Below are positions 8,594-18,478 of a DNA stretch of 64,000 nt, piece after piece. This DNA comes from Defluviitaleaceae bacterium (GTDB lineage: Bacteria; Bacillota; Clostridia; Lachnospirales; WQUN01), in NCBI GenBank assembly GCA_009780585.1, contig WQZS01000002.1, positions 62,001 through 126,000 on the forward strand, written 5' to 3'. Within the stretch, counting starts at the first letter, position 1. Every line of letters starts with the position of its first letter. The position numbers and the translations under genes are program-made. The notes under the pieces are model-generated. The model searched no databases, was not told the origin of the DNA, and was given only the letters and a program-made list of their open reading frames with translations.

Positions 8594-11317
8594 CTATCTG
8601 CGGACGATGAATACGACGATTCTGTACGTCATTTGGTCATCCCATTCGTAGGACTCGTGGGATACCCCTACCGCCAAATGGGTAGCGGTAGAGAAATCGG
8701 TAGCGGCGGCGGTTGTACCCCAGGGATGCGTGATTTGACGTAATTGATCTTGGGTAAGGGACAAATTCGGATTAAGAACGTTGGTGCGGATGGTGAACTC
8801 ATGGTAAAACGGGCGATTGTTGCTGTCGTGGGTAACCTCCCAATGGAACGCATTGCCGAATTGCGCGGATTGCTCAGCCAACGTTTGGTTCTGCCCGGTA
8901 GCGGCGGGTAGTGCCCGCCCGCCGGCAGCGCGCAGGGCGTCGTTGACTTGGTTGCGTACCCGCGTTTCGATGGCGCGCAGTTCCTGTTGGGTGTGGGTGG
9001 GAGCAGATAGGGACGCACGGTCGCTTGCTGCTTTAAACGTAAACACATAACGTGATACCAAATGATTAAGTTCATGGTTGGCAAATCCGACACCCGCATG
9101 GGTGATGTTGGGTGACGTCACAAGTACCCAATGAGGCGTCGAACTTCGCCATCCCTCTACTGATTGCAAAGGTGTTGAGTTGAAAGCCAGGTTTTCCCCC
9201 ACACTACCATGAGACCATCCCGCAAGCCGTGCGCGGTCTCCGGGGGTTGACCCGTTTGTTCCTAAATGCATATCTCTTCGTATGGCTACCCCCGTATAAG
9301 GGTCGTTTACCCTGTCAACGCTGTGCGCACGGGAGGCTGCCGCTAAAGCGTTATTCCATTCAACGGGTGCAATGCCGTAGTTGGCACGCATTACATTGAT
9401 TAGCCGGAAGGTTTCCCGCTCCATTATATTTTGTATTTGCGCGGGTGAATGACCTTGTGCGCGCAGGTTGGCAACCGAGAATTCAGACCCCGGGGTTATA
9501 CCCGTACCCGTTGTAGCGAAATAATCCGCAAGGTACCGCCTGTGCAGAGTACCGTCGCCCAATTGGCCGGAGCTGTTTATTCCCCACGACCACAAGTCCC
9601 CGTTGCTTCGTATCGCCAATGTATAACCGCCACCCACGGAAACCGCCGTAACGTCCTTGTCGATAATCATTGCCGGCGTAGCGTGAGCGTGAGAATAATA
9701 GGCTGTGCCGTCACCTAATGAATTACCCGGTGAACTAACGTCAACCCAAATCCACATGCTGCCGTCGTTGCGCAAGGCAGCCGCGTTAGTGGAACCCGCG
9801 TCGATTTGCGTAAAGCCATATGAAGGTTGTTGTCCATGTGCAGGGTTAACCACTTGTGAAGGTGCCAGCGGCGAATATCTGCCCCGTGTCATATTTACAT
9901 GGATGGCTCTGTCTTGGCTTGTATTTCTGCCGTGCAACGATTGTCCCCAACCCCATATCTGCCCTTGCAACGGAACTTGGGTACCCCATGGACAAAGGTT
10001 TCTCAACACCAATACACCGGTTCTACCTGCGGCTATAGCGGTTGCTTGGTTCAACACGGCTGCGGGGCGATTCCTGTTTACGGTCGAGCCATCGCCCAAT
10101 TGCCTTCTGTCCCCCCACGTCCATACATGCCCGTCGGCGGTCAACGCCACGGAAAAGTTTTCCCCCGCGGCGGCGGATATTACGTTGTCCATAATTTTGA
10201 ACGGATGCAGGCGGTTGGTGTTCGTTCCGTCACCCAACTGCCCCAAGCGGTTATTGCCCCATGCCCATAAACTGCCGTCGCTGCGTACGGCAAGGGCGTG
10301 ATTGACCCCTGCGGCTATGTGTATGACATTGTCCATCACTACGGAAATATCACTAAAAGTTTGGATGCCAGCCGCCGTGTTTGGTCGTACGCCGCGCCCC
10401 AAACTTCCAAAACTGTCATTTCCCCATGAATATACATACCCATCGTTGGAAAGGGCTAAGGTAAAGTCCTGTCCCGCCGAAACGGCTTTTATATTTTCCA
10501 TAACCAACACGGGGCTACGCTGCACCGTATTGTTGCCTATACCGAGCTGCCGCGTGTTATTTGCGCCCCACCCCCACAGGGTACCCTGCGCGTCTATAGC
10601 AAAGCTGCTGCCCCCAAGAGAAGCGGAAACGGCTTTCACGTCAAAGGCGTTGACGTTAGGAAGCCTACTTCCCCTTGCGGGGTTATTTTGCGCTTTTTCG
10701 GTAAGAAGGGCGAACACAGCCGTATCACGGGTAACATATACCCCCTCCTGTACCGTCACAACCGGAGGTGAAGGTAAAATAGAATAACCGTTGCTCCACC
10801 TATGTTGTATTTGCTCTTGCCAAGACCAAATTTGACCGCCTGCCGTTACTTGGTCTTGGAAGATATATGTTATATGCGTTTGTAACGTTACCCGCGCAAT
10901 ACTTACCGGATGCTGCGGAAGGGGTGGATTGTATGTTACGCGTAGGGTATTCCCATCCCTTACGACTTCCATATTACTCCGCCCCAGCATGGTGCGTTCC
11001 AGGCAAAAGAAGGAATCCATTGTGACGCCCAAAGCCGCCACGTTGTCCGGAATGGTAAAATCATGCCTGAACAGCCGTTCGAAATCGCGGAACGTAATGG
11101 AAAATATCCCCGCTTCCACATGAGCGGCTGGGGGCATGTGCGAAAGCGTGTAGCGAGCCATGTCTGTACGGCCCGCCACCACAACTTCTTGACTGCCCAA
11201 TGTAAAAGTAGCGGTAAAAACGCCGCTGACGGAAGCACTAACCCCAATTGGCACAGCTAACCCCAAAATAAAAACGGCGACTAACATCCATGCGATGCCT
11301 TTCCTTATACCTTTCAT
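8594..11317 (-). CDS. Secreted RCC1-repeat / CAP-domain protein
   Basis: 907 residues. The Sec signal peptide [20 protein letters not shown] is followed by [10 protein letters not shown]. Residues about 30-200 form an unrecognised N-terminal domain. About 235-600 are RCC1-type repeats ([60 protein letters not shown]), probably a beta-propeller. About 625-760 is a CAP/SCP domain ([20 protein letters not shown], then [11 protein letters not shown]). The last 140 residues are unassigned. Neither domain predicts an enzyme; surface binding is likely. It follows the LysM-protein gene, separated by a strong terminator, and the RRNPP regulator lies one gene further upstream. It is the counterpart of the CAP protein at 37339-38553. 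Confidence 0.85.
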   Translation of the reverse strand: MKGIRKGIAWMLVAVFILGLAVPIGVSASVSGVFTATFTLGSQEVVVAGRTDMARYTLSHMPPAAHVEAGIFSITFRDFERLFRHDFTIPDNVAALGVTMDSFFCLERTMLGRSNMEVVRDGNTLRVTYNPPLPQHPVSIARVTLQTHITYIFQDQVTAGGQIWSWQEQIQHRWSNGYSILPSPPVVTVQEGVYVTRDTAVFALLTEKAQNNPARGSRLPNVNAFDVKAVSASLGGSSFAIDAQGTLWGWGANNTRQLGIGNNTVQRSPVLVMENIKAVSAGQDFTLALSNDGYVYSWGNDSFGSLGRGVRPNTAAGIQTFSDISVVMDNVIHIAAGVNHALAVRSDGSLWAWGNNRLGQLGDGTNTNRLHPFKIMDNVISAAAGENFSVALTADGHVWTWGDRRQLGDGSTVNRNRPAAVLNQATAIAAGRTGVLVLRNLCPWGTQVPLQGQIWGWGQSLHGRNTSQDRAIHVNMTRGRYSPLAPSQVVNPAHGQQPSYGFTQIDAGSTNAAALRNDGSMWIWVDVSSPGNSLGDGTAYYSHAHATPAMIIDKDVTAVSVGGGYTLAIRSNGDLWSWGINSSGQLGDGTLHRRYLADYFATTGTGITPGSEFSVANLRAQGHSPAQIQNIMERETFRLINVMRANYGIAPVEWNNALAAASRAHSVDRVNDPYTGVAIRRDMHLGTNGSTPGDRARLAGWSHGSVGENLAFNSTPLQSVEGWRSSTPHWVLVTSPNITHAGVGFANHELNHLVSRYVFTFKAASDRASLSAPTHTQQELRAIETRVRNQVNDALRAAGGRALPAATGQNQTLAEQSAQFGNAFHWEVTHDSNNRPFYHEFTIRTNVLNPNLSLTQDQLRQITHPWGTTAAATDFSTATHLAVGVSHESYEWDDQMTYRIVVFIVRR

Positions 11318-11350
11318 GTATCACAACTCCTTTACATTTTTTTATAAAAA

Positions 11351-11393
11351 ACGGGAGCAACTTCGGACCTAATAGGTCCGAAGTTGCTCCCGT
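11351..11393 (-). terminator. Strong intrinsic terminator built on a 27-nt palindrome (copy 3)
   Basis: Perfect 20-bp arms (ACGGGAGCAACTTCGGACCT and its complement) around AAT. On the minus strand TTTTTATAAA follows, so it terminates the LysM gene. The core 11359-11385 is a copy of the 27-nt AACTT...AAGTT family, extended by GGGAGC/GCTCCC flanks. Confidence 0.9.
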
Positions 11394-11404
11394 AGTTTAA
11401 TTTT

Positions 11405-12544
11405 TTATTGGGGGATAACCAGCCATTGCCCTTCGTAAATCATGTTGCTGGTACCGACGCGGGGGCTGTTGGCTTCGCGGATGCGCCTCCATTGGGTTGC
11501 GTCACCATAGAAGTGCGCGGCAATACCCGCCAGCGTGTCGCCCGAGCGTACCAGGTACACGCCCGCGGCTTCTGCAAGGCTCCCCTGCATGACGGGTTGG
11601 CGCAAGCCCTGCGCGGGCAATGTCAGCACCATGCCCGCTTCCAACGCGCGATTGGCGGGGATAATATCACGGTTGGCATTGAATATACGGTTTACCGACG
11701 CGGCTTGCATGGAGCCGTAATAATTAAACGCGATGCTCCACAGGGTTTCTCCCGCTTGCACGGTGTAACGCAGGTCCCGTTCCGCAACGGGCGCGGGCGG
11801 GATGTTGCGTACCAAGCGTTCCGTGGTTACCAGTTCACCGGCTGCGCCGGGGGCAACGGTAACGGGCGGGGCGGGGGTCGCCTGCGGTACAGGCGTCGGC
11901 GCGGGGGTTGCGGTAGGCGCTGGAGTCGGCGCGGCCGTAGGAGGAGGAGGGGTCGGCGCAGGAGCAGCGTCAACCCCGCCCAATACGATAATAATTGCGG
12001 ATGGCATCACTTGTGCCGGCGACCCGCGATACACAAGGGCGTACACGCCGGGCATGGTAAAGGTCGAATACGAACCGGGCGCCCAAAAATACATACCGTC
12101 GTATTCATCTACCCAATGGGTTGTAAGGTTGGAAACCACGGCGGCTTCATGGGCTGCGCTTGGATACGCCGCTTCAATGCTGAATAAACCGAATTCACCG
12201 TTTCCGATGGTTATCGTAACCGGCTCGGAAGCATGGAAAATACCTGTAATGCTTGCGCCTTCATCGGTCAAGTCGGCAATTTGCCGGGAATTTAAGCCAA
12301 AGCGTTCCAATTGTTGTGCGTAATCGGCGCTCCCCCATGTAGTTATCCAATCATCAAATTCCCATATTTCGTATTCATTAACATTGGTAAATGTCAGCAC
12401 GGGGCCTTGCCAACCGTCGATGGACGCCGTCGTACCGGACGCGGACGCCGATACGGGCACCGCCGTTACCGCTATGATTGCGGCAATAAGTACATACAAA
12501 CCGTTCCTAACCATGCGGGTGATGCTTTTACTTGCCTTGTTCAT
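11405..12544 (-). CDS. Secreted protein with C-terminal LysM pair
   Basis: 379 residues. Signal peptide MNKASKSITRMVRNGLYVLI continuing AAIIAVTAVPVSASAS. Residues about 40-185 are an unrecognised extracellular domain. About 190-240 is a Pro/Thr/Ala linker. LysM 1 ([20 protein letters not shown], about 253-305) and LysM 2 (VYLVRSGDTLAGIAAHFYG, about 326-377) bind peptidoglycan. The LysM cassette is nearly identical to that of the 38585-40372 protein, while the N-terminal domains differ. The start follows AAAGGAGCGG. It sits between the RRNPP regulator and the RCC1-CAP protein. The role is inferred as a non-covalently wall-bound display protein. Confidence 0.88.
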   Translation of the reverse strand: MNKASKSITRMVRNGLYVLIAAIIAVTAVPVSASASGTTASIDGWQGPVLTFTNVNEYEIWEFDDWITTWGSADYAQQLERFGLNSRQIADLTDEGASITGIFHASEPVTITIGNGEFGLFSIEAAYPSAAHEAAVVSNLTTHWVDEYDGMYFWAPGSYSTFTMPGVYALVYRGSPAQVMPSAIIIVLGGVDAAPAPTPPPPTAAPTPAPTATPAPTPVPQATPAPPVTVAPGAAGELVTTERLVRNIPPAPVAERDLRYTVQAGETLWSIAFNYYGSMQAASVNRIFNANRDIIPANRALEAGMVLTLPAQGLRQPVMQGSLAEAAGVYLVRSGDTLAGIAAHFYGDATQWRRIREANSPRVGTSNMIYEGQWLVIPQ

Positions 12545-12728
12545 TTTTAAACCGCTCCTTTAAATAATATTACCCTGTCGGGATTTTCTTCCAACAGGGT
12601 AGCATAATAACGGTTTGCATTGTGCGGAGGTTTACTTACACTTTTTGTATGTGCATAAATAAATGTAAGCAACCTTACGCAAAAATAACATGCGGCTGAT
12701 AACCGTTACCAATAATGCGCGTGAATTT

Positions 12729-13661
12729 TCACGCGTTGAAGGGTTGGCGCTTGGGGATTGATAAATCCAATGGCGCAATTCTCCTTACGTCTTCGGCAAT
12801 ATGTAATTGGGCGTGCATTAGTGAACCGTAGTACGCTTGGTATAGCAGCTCCGTGATTTCATCCTTATCACCGCCGAGCGACCGCATCGCGAACGCCTTG
12901 TAATATACCAAATAGGGGATGCTGCCGAAGCGTTGTTTTTCCGTGCTTATCCGTATGCCTTCGTTGCATATATCAAGTTGTTCCTTGTATTTTTTCGTTT
13001 CCCCGTAATACCGAGCCAAATGTGTGTACAAAAATGCCAAGTTTACGGCTTTGTCGGTGGAGTTTGATTCGCGTTTGCTTATATTATCCGTCAATTTTTC
13101 CAATATCGTGATGGCTTTGTTCCGGCTGCCCGTTTCAAATGCGATACGCGCAATCATAGCGATAATCTTATGGTCAAAATATCCCAACAGATAAGTGCCC
13201 AACAGCGCGGGTGTAAAGCCGGGTACCGTTATATTTATCGCTTCATTTAAGTACGCTTGCGCGGCGTTATAATTAACGGGTTCCTCGTGCATACACAAGG
13301 CTGCCATTGCAAACAAAAGGTATTGATGGTGTACCCCCCCCCCGAATTCTTTTTGCGCCTTCATAATGCGCACTAAACGAATCATTTTTTTCGTGTTTCT
13401 TGCGTTCATCGCATTGTCAAAATCGGCACGCAGTTCATACCCCTCGAACTCTTCATTTGTCAGCGGGTAACAAAAAAACCGCTGCGCGTCCTGCCCCAAG
13501 CGGTTAAACAACAAATCCAGCTTATCTTTCGGTACGGTTTGCCCCCTTTCGATTAAGGATAGGTTTTCCCTGCTCATGATACCCCGCGCCAATTTTTCCT
13601 GGCTGATGTTTTGCTGCTTACGCAAACGTCTAATCATCTTACCAATGGCGATGAAGTCCAT
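12729..13661 (-). CDS. XRE-HTH/TPR transcription regulator, RRNPP (PlcR/Rgg) type
   Basis: 310 residues. An N-terminal HTH (IRRLRKQQNISQEKLARGIM then SRENLSLIERG, residues about 10-40) is followed by a helical, TPR-like body (HLARYYGETKKYKEQLDICN). This is the layout of RRNPP regulators, which bind secreted-then-imported peptides. It begins 20 nt after the SNF2 stop and could be cotranscribed with it. The next gene downstream encodes a LysM surface protein, as near the paralogous regulator at 42642. Codons for FGGGV contain ten consecutive G (13334-13343 as C on the plus strand), a possible slippage site. No peptide gene was found beside it. Confidence 0.8.
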   Translation of the reverse strand: MDFIAIGKMIRRLRKQQNISQEKLARGIMSRENLSLIERGQTVPKDKLDLLFNRLGQDAQRFFCYPLTNEEFEGYELRADFDNAMNARNTKKMIRLVRIMKAQKEFGGGVHHQYLLFAMAALCMHEEPVNYNAAQAYLNEAINITVPGFTPALLGTYLLGYFDHKIIAMIARIAFETGSRNKAITILEKLTDNISKRESNSTDKAVNLAFLYTHLARYYGETKKYKEQLDICNEGIRISTEKQRFGSIPYLVYYKAFAMRSLGGDKDEITELLYQAYYGSLMHAQLHIAEDVRRIAPLDLSIPKRQPFNA

Positions 13662-13681
13662 GCCTTAACCCCTTTCCCGTT

Positions 13682-16600
13682 TTACCCCGTAAACAACTTC
13701 CTTACTTCCTCCGCGGTAAGCAAATTAATAAAACTGCCGCCCTCGGTAATGACGCTGTCTATCAAGCCCCGCTTCTTTTCCTGCAGGGCCATTATTTTTT
13801 CCTCAATGGAGTCCTTGGCCACGATGTTGTAAACCTGCACGGCCCTTTTTTGGCCGTAGCGGTGGGCACGGTCGCTGGCTTGGTCCATCACGGAAGGGTT
13901 CCACCACGGGTCGTAATGGATGACCACATCCGCCCCGGTCAAGTTAAGCCCCGTGCCGCCCGCTTTCAACGAAATAAGAAAAATGTCCTTTTCGCCTTCG
14001 TTAAACGCGGTCGTCATGTCCATGCGGTCCTTGGCTTTAGTCGCGCCGTCCAGGTAGAAGTACGAAATCTTCTTGTCCCTGTCCAGTTTCTTGCGCAATA
14101 TATCCAGCATCCCCGTAAATTGGGAGAAGAACAATACCCGATGCCCCGATTCCAACGCGATTTGGATCGTTTCGAGCGCAAGCTCAAACTTGCCCGACCC
14201 GCCCTTGTAATCGTCGATGAACAGGGAAGGATGGCAGCAAATCTGCCGTAAGCGCGTGAGCTGCGCGAGTATACGCATACGGTTGTCCGCGAAAGCGTCG
14301 CGTTTTATATAATCGTCCAGCGCGCCGAGGGCTTCCATCAGGTGCGCTTGGTACACGAGGTTTTGGTCGGGCGTCAATTCCGCGGGAAGGGTCGTTTCGG
14401 TTTTTTCGGGGAGTTCCTTTAATACGCTCCCCTTTACGCGGCGCAAAACGAAGGGCGATATCTGCGCGCGCAATTGCGTCGCGCGGGTCTTGTCGTCGTC
14501 GCGGATGATGGGCGTTTCGTATAAGCGTTGGAATTTGTTCGCCGAGTGTAAATACCCCGGCATGATAAAATCGAAGATGCTCCACAATTCCGACAGATTA
14601 TTTTCGATGGGCGTACCCGTCAGCGCGAAGCGCGTTTGCCCGTTTAACGTTTTTATACTCTTCGCCGCTTGGGTCGAAGGGTTTTTTATGTTTTGCGCCT
14701 CGTCCGCAATGATATAAGCGAACGACATGTTCTTGTAAAAATCCACGTCCCGCTTGAGCATGTCGTACGTCGTGATGAATACGTCCACCAACTTGTAACC
14801 CAACAGCTCCCGCCGTTTTTCCGGGAAGCCGGAAACCACCTGCGTGATGATGTCCGGCGTGAAACGGGCGAATTCGTTTTCCCAATTGTACAAAAGGGAC
14901 GTAGGCGCGACCACCAGCGAGGGTTTCTTGCTTTTCTTGCGTTCGCTTTCCAATAGGGTAATGACCTGCAACGTTTTACCCAAGCCCATGTCATCGGCCA
15001 ATATCCCGCCGAAGCCGTAGTGCGTCAGCGTCTTGAGCCAATAAAAGCCCGTTTTTTGGTAATCCCTTAAAATATCGGTCAGTATCGACGGGGTTTTGAA
15101 CCCGAGGTTTTCGTTGTTCTTAAAATCGCTGACCAGTTTCTCGAAGTTTGCGTCCCGCCTGTGCGCGACGGAAAGGTTATTGTTTTGCACCAAGTCATCC
15201 ACGTACAGCGCGCGGTACGCGGGGATGGTGAAGGTCTTGCCCTTCACGTCCTTACGCGTCGCGTCCAGCGCGTCCAGCAATTGCAAGGGCTTGGCGATCG
15301 CGTCGTCCGAAAGCGACAGGAACCGCCCGTCCTTCAAGCGGATAAATTTTTTACGGGCGCGGTAAGCCTCCAATGCCTCCAGCAAATCCGCCATCGTATA
15401 GCCGATTTCCTCCAATGAAATATCCAGCAAATTACCCACCAAGCGGATGCCCATGTTCGGCGTTGGCGGGCGTTTGATCTTCTTGCCCAATTCCTCGCTG
15501 ACGAACACCTCCGCCATTTTGCGCAGATTTTCCAAGCCACCCGTCGGTTCGTACAAGAAGTTGTACATCATGTCGTTGCCGCTTAGGTAAAACAAGCCTT
15601 TCGTTTCCTTAAACCCGTAAGCGATGAGCATCCGTTTTAAAGTATACTCGGCCAGCATATCCCGTGGAATTTGGTTGTCGCTTTCCTTGGGTATGCTGGG
15701 TTTAATCACCACATTACCGTAATGGAACTCGAACCGTGCGAACATATCCATACGCGCCGATCCGGTAACCTCTAAGTACACCCGCGCGGCAAGCGGAACG
15801 TTTTTATGGCTGGGCGGCACGCCCTCGGTGCGGCAGATCAATCCCATCTTGGTTAATTTGGGTAATATAATGGACAGGAAGCGTTGCTCCTCCTGTCCGG
15901 TAAAGACGATTTCCTTGTTTGGTGTGGCGGTCAGCGTTTCCAATAGACGGATAACAACGGCTCCGTCGTTTAATGGCAGGCGCAGCAGCTTTTCTTCCAT
16001 AAATATATAGTGCGCCTTGCGCCCCGATATGGCGCGGAAGGAAGGGTATTCCGCACGCAAAGCCGTACTGTCCGCCGTATGCTCGATGGTGATCTCCAGC
16101 GTCGGCATCCCTTCCGCAAGGGATATCTCCGCGGGCAAGTCACCCGCCGCTTGCAACGTTTTACCCGCGTACATATCGAAGAATTCGTCGATATTGCGGA
16201 CGTTGATCGGAACCTCCCGCGCACCCGCCAGCGGACGGCGGGAAAACTGGAATTGCTTACTTAATTTCTTTACCACTTCGGTATACAGGTAATCCTCCGC
16301 CAGCACGAAATCAAGCAAGGCTTGTCCTTCCGAATCGAACTGGTTGCGCCTATGCGGGAAGGAAAGCCCCTGCCCGTAGGAAACCGTTTCCTCCCGTTTG
16401 CAACTCTCTACAAACAAGGCGATATTTTTGATTACGTACATGCGGTTAAGGCCCACCGTAAGGGTTATATATACCCCGCGTTCTTCCGAATGGACGATGG
16501 GCGTCAGCTTGATCTGCGGGCCGGAAGCGATCTCGGGCATTGCCAGCTCTTCGTCGATGCCGTCGAATATCAGTTTTTCCAGCGCGTTGGTCAAGGCTTC

Positions 16601-16945
16601 GGATTGGTTTTTCATGGTTTCGGCGGATAGATGGCCGCCGCGCCCCTCCGCGTGGGCAAATAAAACAGCCACAACATGTTTGCACGCGCCGCGCCAAATG
16701 CTGTGGCTTTCACAACTGCAGGTGTATTCGCCTAATGAACCGTCTTCCTTGATCTTCAACGTTACGTCGTAATTCTTATAATTACCTTCCACGGCGGAAC
16801 GGACGGTGGACCCGCCTTCGGGGTTTTCCTGCGTTTTAAAGGTTAGGAGCTTACCTTCGCGGAAATTACGTTCCCCGCGTTCATATACGTCCTTGTTGGA
16901 ACTTATGGTAAGGATCGTGCCTTTGGTTATTGCGGCAGAACCCAT
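13682..16945 (-). CDS. SNF2-family helicase with N-terminal SWIM zinc finger
   Basis: 1087 residues, the usual size of bacterial SNF2/SWIM proteins. The SWIM finger CSCESHSIWRGACKHVVA (CxCx(n)CxH, about residues 70-90) precedes a long SNF2-associated region. The SF2 ATPase core has motif I ADDMGLGKT (about 651), motif II ADEAQ (about 747), ALTGTPIENNLSELWS (motif III region) and C-terminal motifs V-VI, SLKAGGTGLNLTGADVVIHY then DQASDRAHRYGQ. It translocates on double-stranded DNA, possibly displacing polymerase or proteins; the cellular role is not established for the family. It starts 1 nt after the CheV stop, so the two are likely cotranscribed. Confidence 0.95.
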   Translation of the reverse strand: MGSAAITKGTILTISSNKDVYERGERNFREGKLLTFKTQENPEGGSTVRSAVEGNYKNYDVTLKIKEDGSLGEYTCSCESHSIWRGACKHVVAVLFAHAEGRGGHLSAETMKNQSEALTNALEKLIFDGIDEELAMPEIASGPQIKLTPIVHSEERGVYITLTVGLNRMYVIKNIALFVESCKREETVSYGQGLSFPHRRNQFDSEGQALLDFVLAEDYLYTEVVKKLSKQFQFSRRPLAGAREVPINVRNIDEFFDMYAGKTLQAAGDLPAEISLAEGMPTLEITIEHTADSTALRAEYPSFRAISGRKAHYIFMEEKLLRLPLNDGAVVIRLLETLTATPNKEIVFTGQEEQRFLSIILPKLTKMGLICRTEGVPPSHKNVPLAARVYLEVTGSARMDMFARFEFHYGNVVIKPSIPKESDNQIPRDMLAEYTLKRMLIAYGFKETKGLFYLSGNDMMYNFLYEPTGGLENLRKMAEVFVSEELGKKIKRPPTPNMGIRLVGNLLDISLEEIGYTMADLLEALEAYRARKKFIRLKDGRFLSLSDDAIAKPLQLLDALDATRKDVKGKTFTIPAYRALYVDDLVQNNNLSVAHRRDANFEKLVSDFKNNENLGFKTPSILTDILRDYQKTGFYWLKTLTHYGFGGILADDMGLGKTLQVITLLESERKKSKKPSLVVAPTSLLYNWENEFARFTPDIITQVVSGFPEKRRELLGYKLVDVFITTYDMLKRDVDFYKNMSFAYIIADEAQNIKNPSTQAAKSIKTLNGQTRFALTGTPIENNLSELWSIFDFIMPGYLHSANKFQRLYETPIIRDDDKTRATQLRAQISPFVLRRVKGSVLKELPEKTETTLPAELTPDQNLVYQAHLMEALGALDDYIKRDAFADNRMRILAQLTRLRQICCHPSLFIDDYKGGSGKFELALETIQIALESGHRVLFFSQFTGMLDILRKKLDRDKKISYFYLDGATKAKDRMDMTTAFNEGEKDIFLISLKAGGTGLNLTGADVVIHYDPWWNPSVMDQASDRAHRYGQKRAVQVYNIVAKDSIEEKIMALQEKKRGLIDSVITEGGSFINLLTAEEVRKLFTG

Positions 16946-16946
16946 T

Positions 16947-17861
16947 TTACAGGATGTGCGCGTCCACCAAGTCCACCAAGTCGGCGATATCGGACTTGGC
17001 TACCTGGGCGGTTGCCTTGAGCCTCTCCCCTATGCTGTATAAATCGGGGGTGATTAGTGTGGAGAAGATGATTACCGGAATGTTCTTCAGCACTTCGTCC
17101 TCACGGATGAGCTTAAGTAAGCGATGACCGTCCATGACGGGCATTTCTATGTCGGTAATTACGATGCTTACATGGTCGGTGATGTTGCCGCCCAGGGATT
17201 TGAAATATTGCAATTTGTCCCAGGCTTCCTTACCGTTGGGCGCGCTCGTCACGTTTACGTAGCCGACCTTCATCAGCGATTCCTCCACGAGGCGTTCGAG
17301 CGTTGGGGAGTCCTCGGCCAGCAGGATGGGCTTGTTGGATTGCGGCCGCGTGCCGAAACGCTCCAGCGAACGAACCTGCATCGCACCCTGCGGATTGATG
17401 TCCATCAGTATCTTTTCAAAGTCGATGACGGTAATTAAGCGGTCCTCTACCTGGGCGACCCCGGTGGCCATGCCTTCCTCTTCGCCGTAAATGGTACGGT
17501 CGGGCTTTTCTATCTTGGACAAATCAACGTTATCGATGGCCATAACCCCGTGTACGTGGAAGGCTGTCTTCACGTTATTCAGCTTGGTGATGATTAATAT
17601 GTCACGTTCCTCGTCCTCCGACGGGGGCAACCCCATGTAAGCCGCCAGGTTGATTACGGTCATGGTTTCGGTGCGCGGACGGAAAATCCCCTCCACGAAG
17701 GGGTTCGAGTTAGGCATAGGTGTGATGGGGTATTGGCTGTACTTCATGATTTCGTCCACTTTGGCTACGTTTATGCCGAAGTTGCCCCCGGCGACGATAA
17801 ACTCCATCAGTTGTAATTGTTGGACATTTTCCGGCCTGTTGTCCTTTTTGTTACCGACCAT
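16947..17861 (-). CDS. cheV: Chemotaxis coupling protein CheV (CheW-receiver)
   Basis: 304 residues. The N-terminal CheW-like domain (LQLMEFIVAGGNFGINVAKV, about residues 17-150) couples receptors to CheA. The C-terminal receiver (about 175-300) has PILLAEDSPTLERLVEESL and the phosphoacceptor segment IVITDIEMPVMDGHRLLKLI, with conserved PVIIFSTL. CheV adjusts receptor-kinase coupling during adaptation. This is the only chemotaxis gene in the window; flagellar cap genes lie at 58-63 kb. It is divergent from tsaE across 122 bp of AT-rich DNA and overlaps nothing downstream. Confidence 0.95.
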   Translation of the reverse strand: MVGNKKDNRPENVQQLQLMEFIVAGGNFGINVAKVDEIMKYSQYPITPMPNSNPFVEGIFRPRTETMTVINLAAYMGLPPSEDEERDILIITKLNNVKTAFHVHGVMAIDNVDLSKIEKPDRTIYGEEEGMATGVAQVEDRLITVIDFEKILMDINPQGAMQVRSLERFGTRPQSNKPILLAEDSPTLERLVEESLMKVGYVNVTSAPNGKEAWDKLQYFKSLGGNITDHVSIVITDIEMPVMDGHRLLKLIREDEVLKNIPVIIFSTLITPDLYSIGERLKATAQVAKSDIADLVDLVDAHIL

Positions 17862-17983
17862 GATATATGCCTCCCGATTTAAGATTTCGATATAAGCGGA
17901 CCCTTACAGAATTCGCCTTGTAACTTATATTATACCACGTTAACGCACAATCACAATATGATTTTTGTGATTTTTTAATTCTT

Positions 17984-18478
17984 ATGGTAAAGTGCTTGAA
18001 ATATCGAAAACGGAAAGCGTGTTTCCATTTGGTTTATCGGTTATACAGCGAGGAAGAAACGGAAAGGTTCGCCCGCGTATTTTCCCGCGGCGTTAAAGCG
18101 GGGGACGTTATTTGCCTGTCGGGCGAATTGGGCGCGGGCAAAACGGTTTTTACACGGGGATTGGCGCGTGGGCTGGGTTATTCGGGACGGGTGACCTCGC
18201 CCACTTTTACGTTGATGAATGTATATGAAGGCGGACGATTAACGGTTTACCATTTCGACCTGTACCGTTTGGACGGCGAAGCGGACCTCGAGGGCATCGG
18301 CTGTGAGGAATATTTCGGCGCGGGCGGCGTATGCGTACTGGAATGGCCCGAACGGGGCAACGCGTTTTTTGACGGAGGGGTCACGCCATACCCGATCCGC
18401 CGGATTCAAATCAAGTCCTTCCTTAACGATGATATTAATTACAGGGAGCTCGTTATACATGAAGATATTGGCGATTGA
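17984..18478 (+). CDS. tsaE: tRNA threonylcarbamoyladenosine biosynthesis ATPase TsaE
   Basis: Partner of TsaB and TsaD in t6A37 formation on ANN-decoding tRNAs. 164 residues. Walker A is LSGELGAGKTVFTRGLARGL (about residue 45), followed by TSPTFTLMNVYEG, YHFDLYRL and VLEWPERG, all hallmark TsaE segments. The annotated ATG has no clear ribosome-binding site and its first 15 residues are atypical, so the true start may be an in-frame TTG near 18029 (LVYRLYSEEE). It overlaps tsaB by 20 bp and begins the tsaE-tsaB-rimI cluster. Confidence 0.95.
   Translation: MVKCLKYRKRKACFHLVYRLYSEEETERFARVFSRGVKAGDVICLSGELGAGKTVFTRGLARGLGYSGRVTSPTFTLMNVYEGGRLTVYHFDLYRLDGEADLEGIGCEEYFGAGGVCVLEWPERGNAFFDGGVTPYPIRRIQIKSFLNDDINYRELVIHEDIGD

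Noticed and set aside
9705-10787. Plus-strand frames of 160-200 codons opposite the RCC1-CAP gene
   Set aside because: Composition is biased and shadow-like; the minus strand has a signal peptide and clear domains.
11408-12323. Gly/Arg-rich and Ala/Gly-rich plus-strand frames opposite the LysM gene
   Set aside because: Their sequence mirrors the Pro/Thr linker of the real gene; no start signals.
12640-12700. 19-codon frame (MLFLRKVAYIYLC...) as a second pheromone gene near the first RRNPP regulator
   Set aside because: No ribosome-binding site and no convincing signal-peptide layout.
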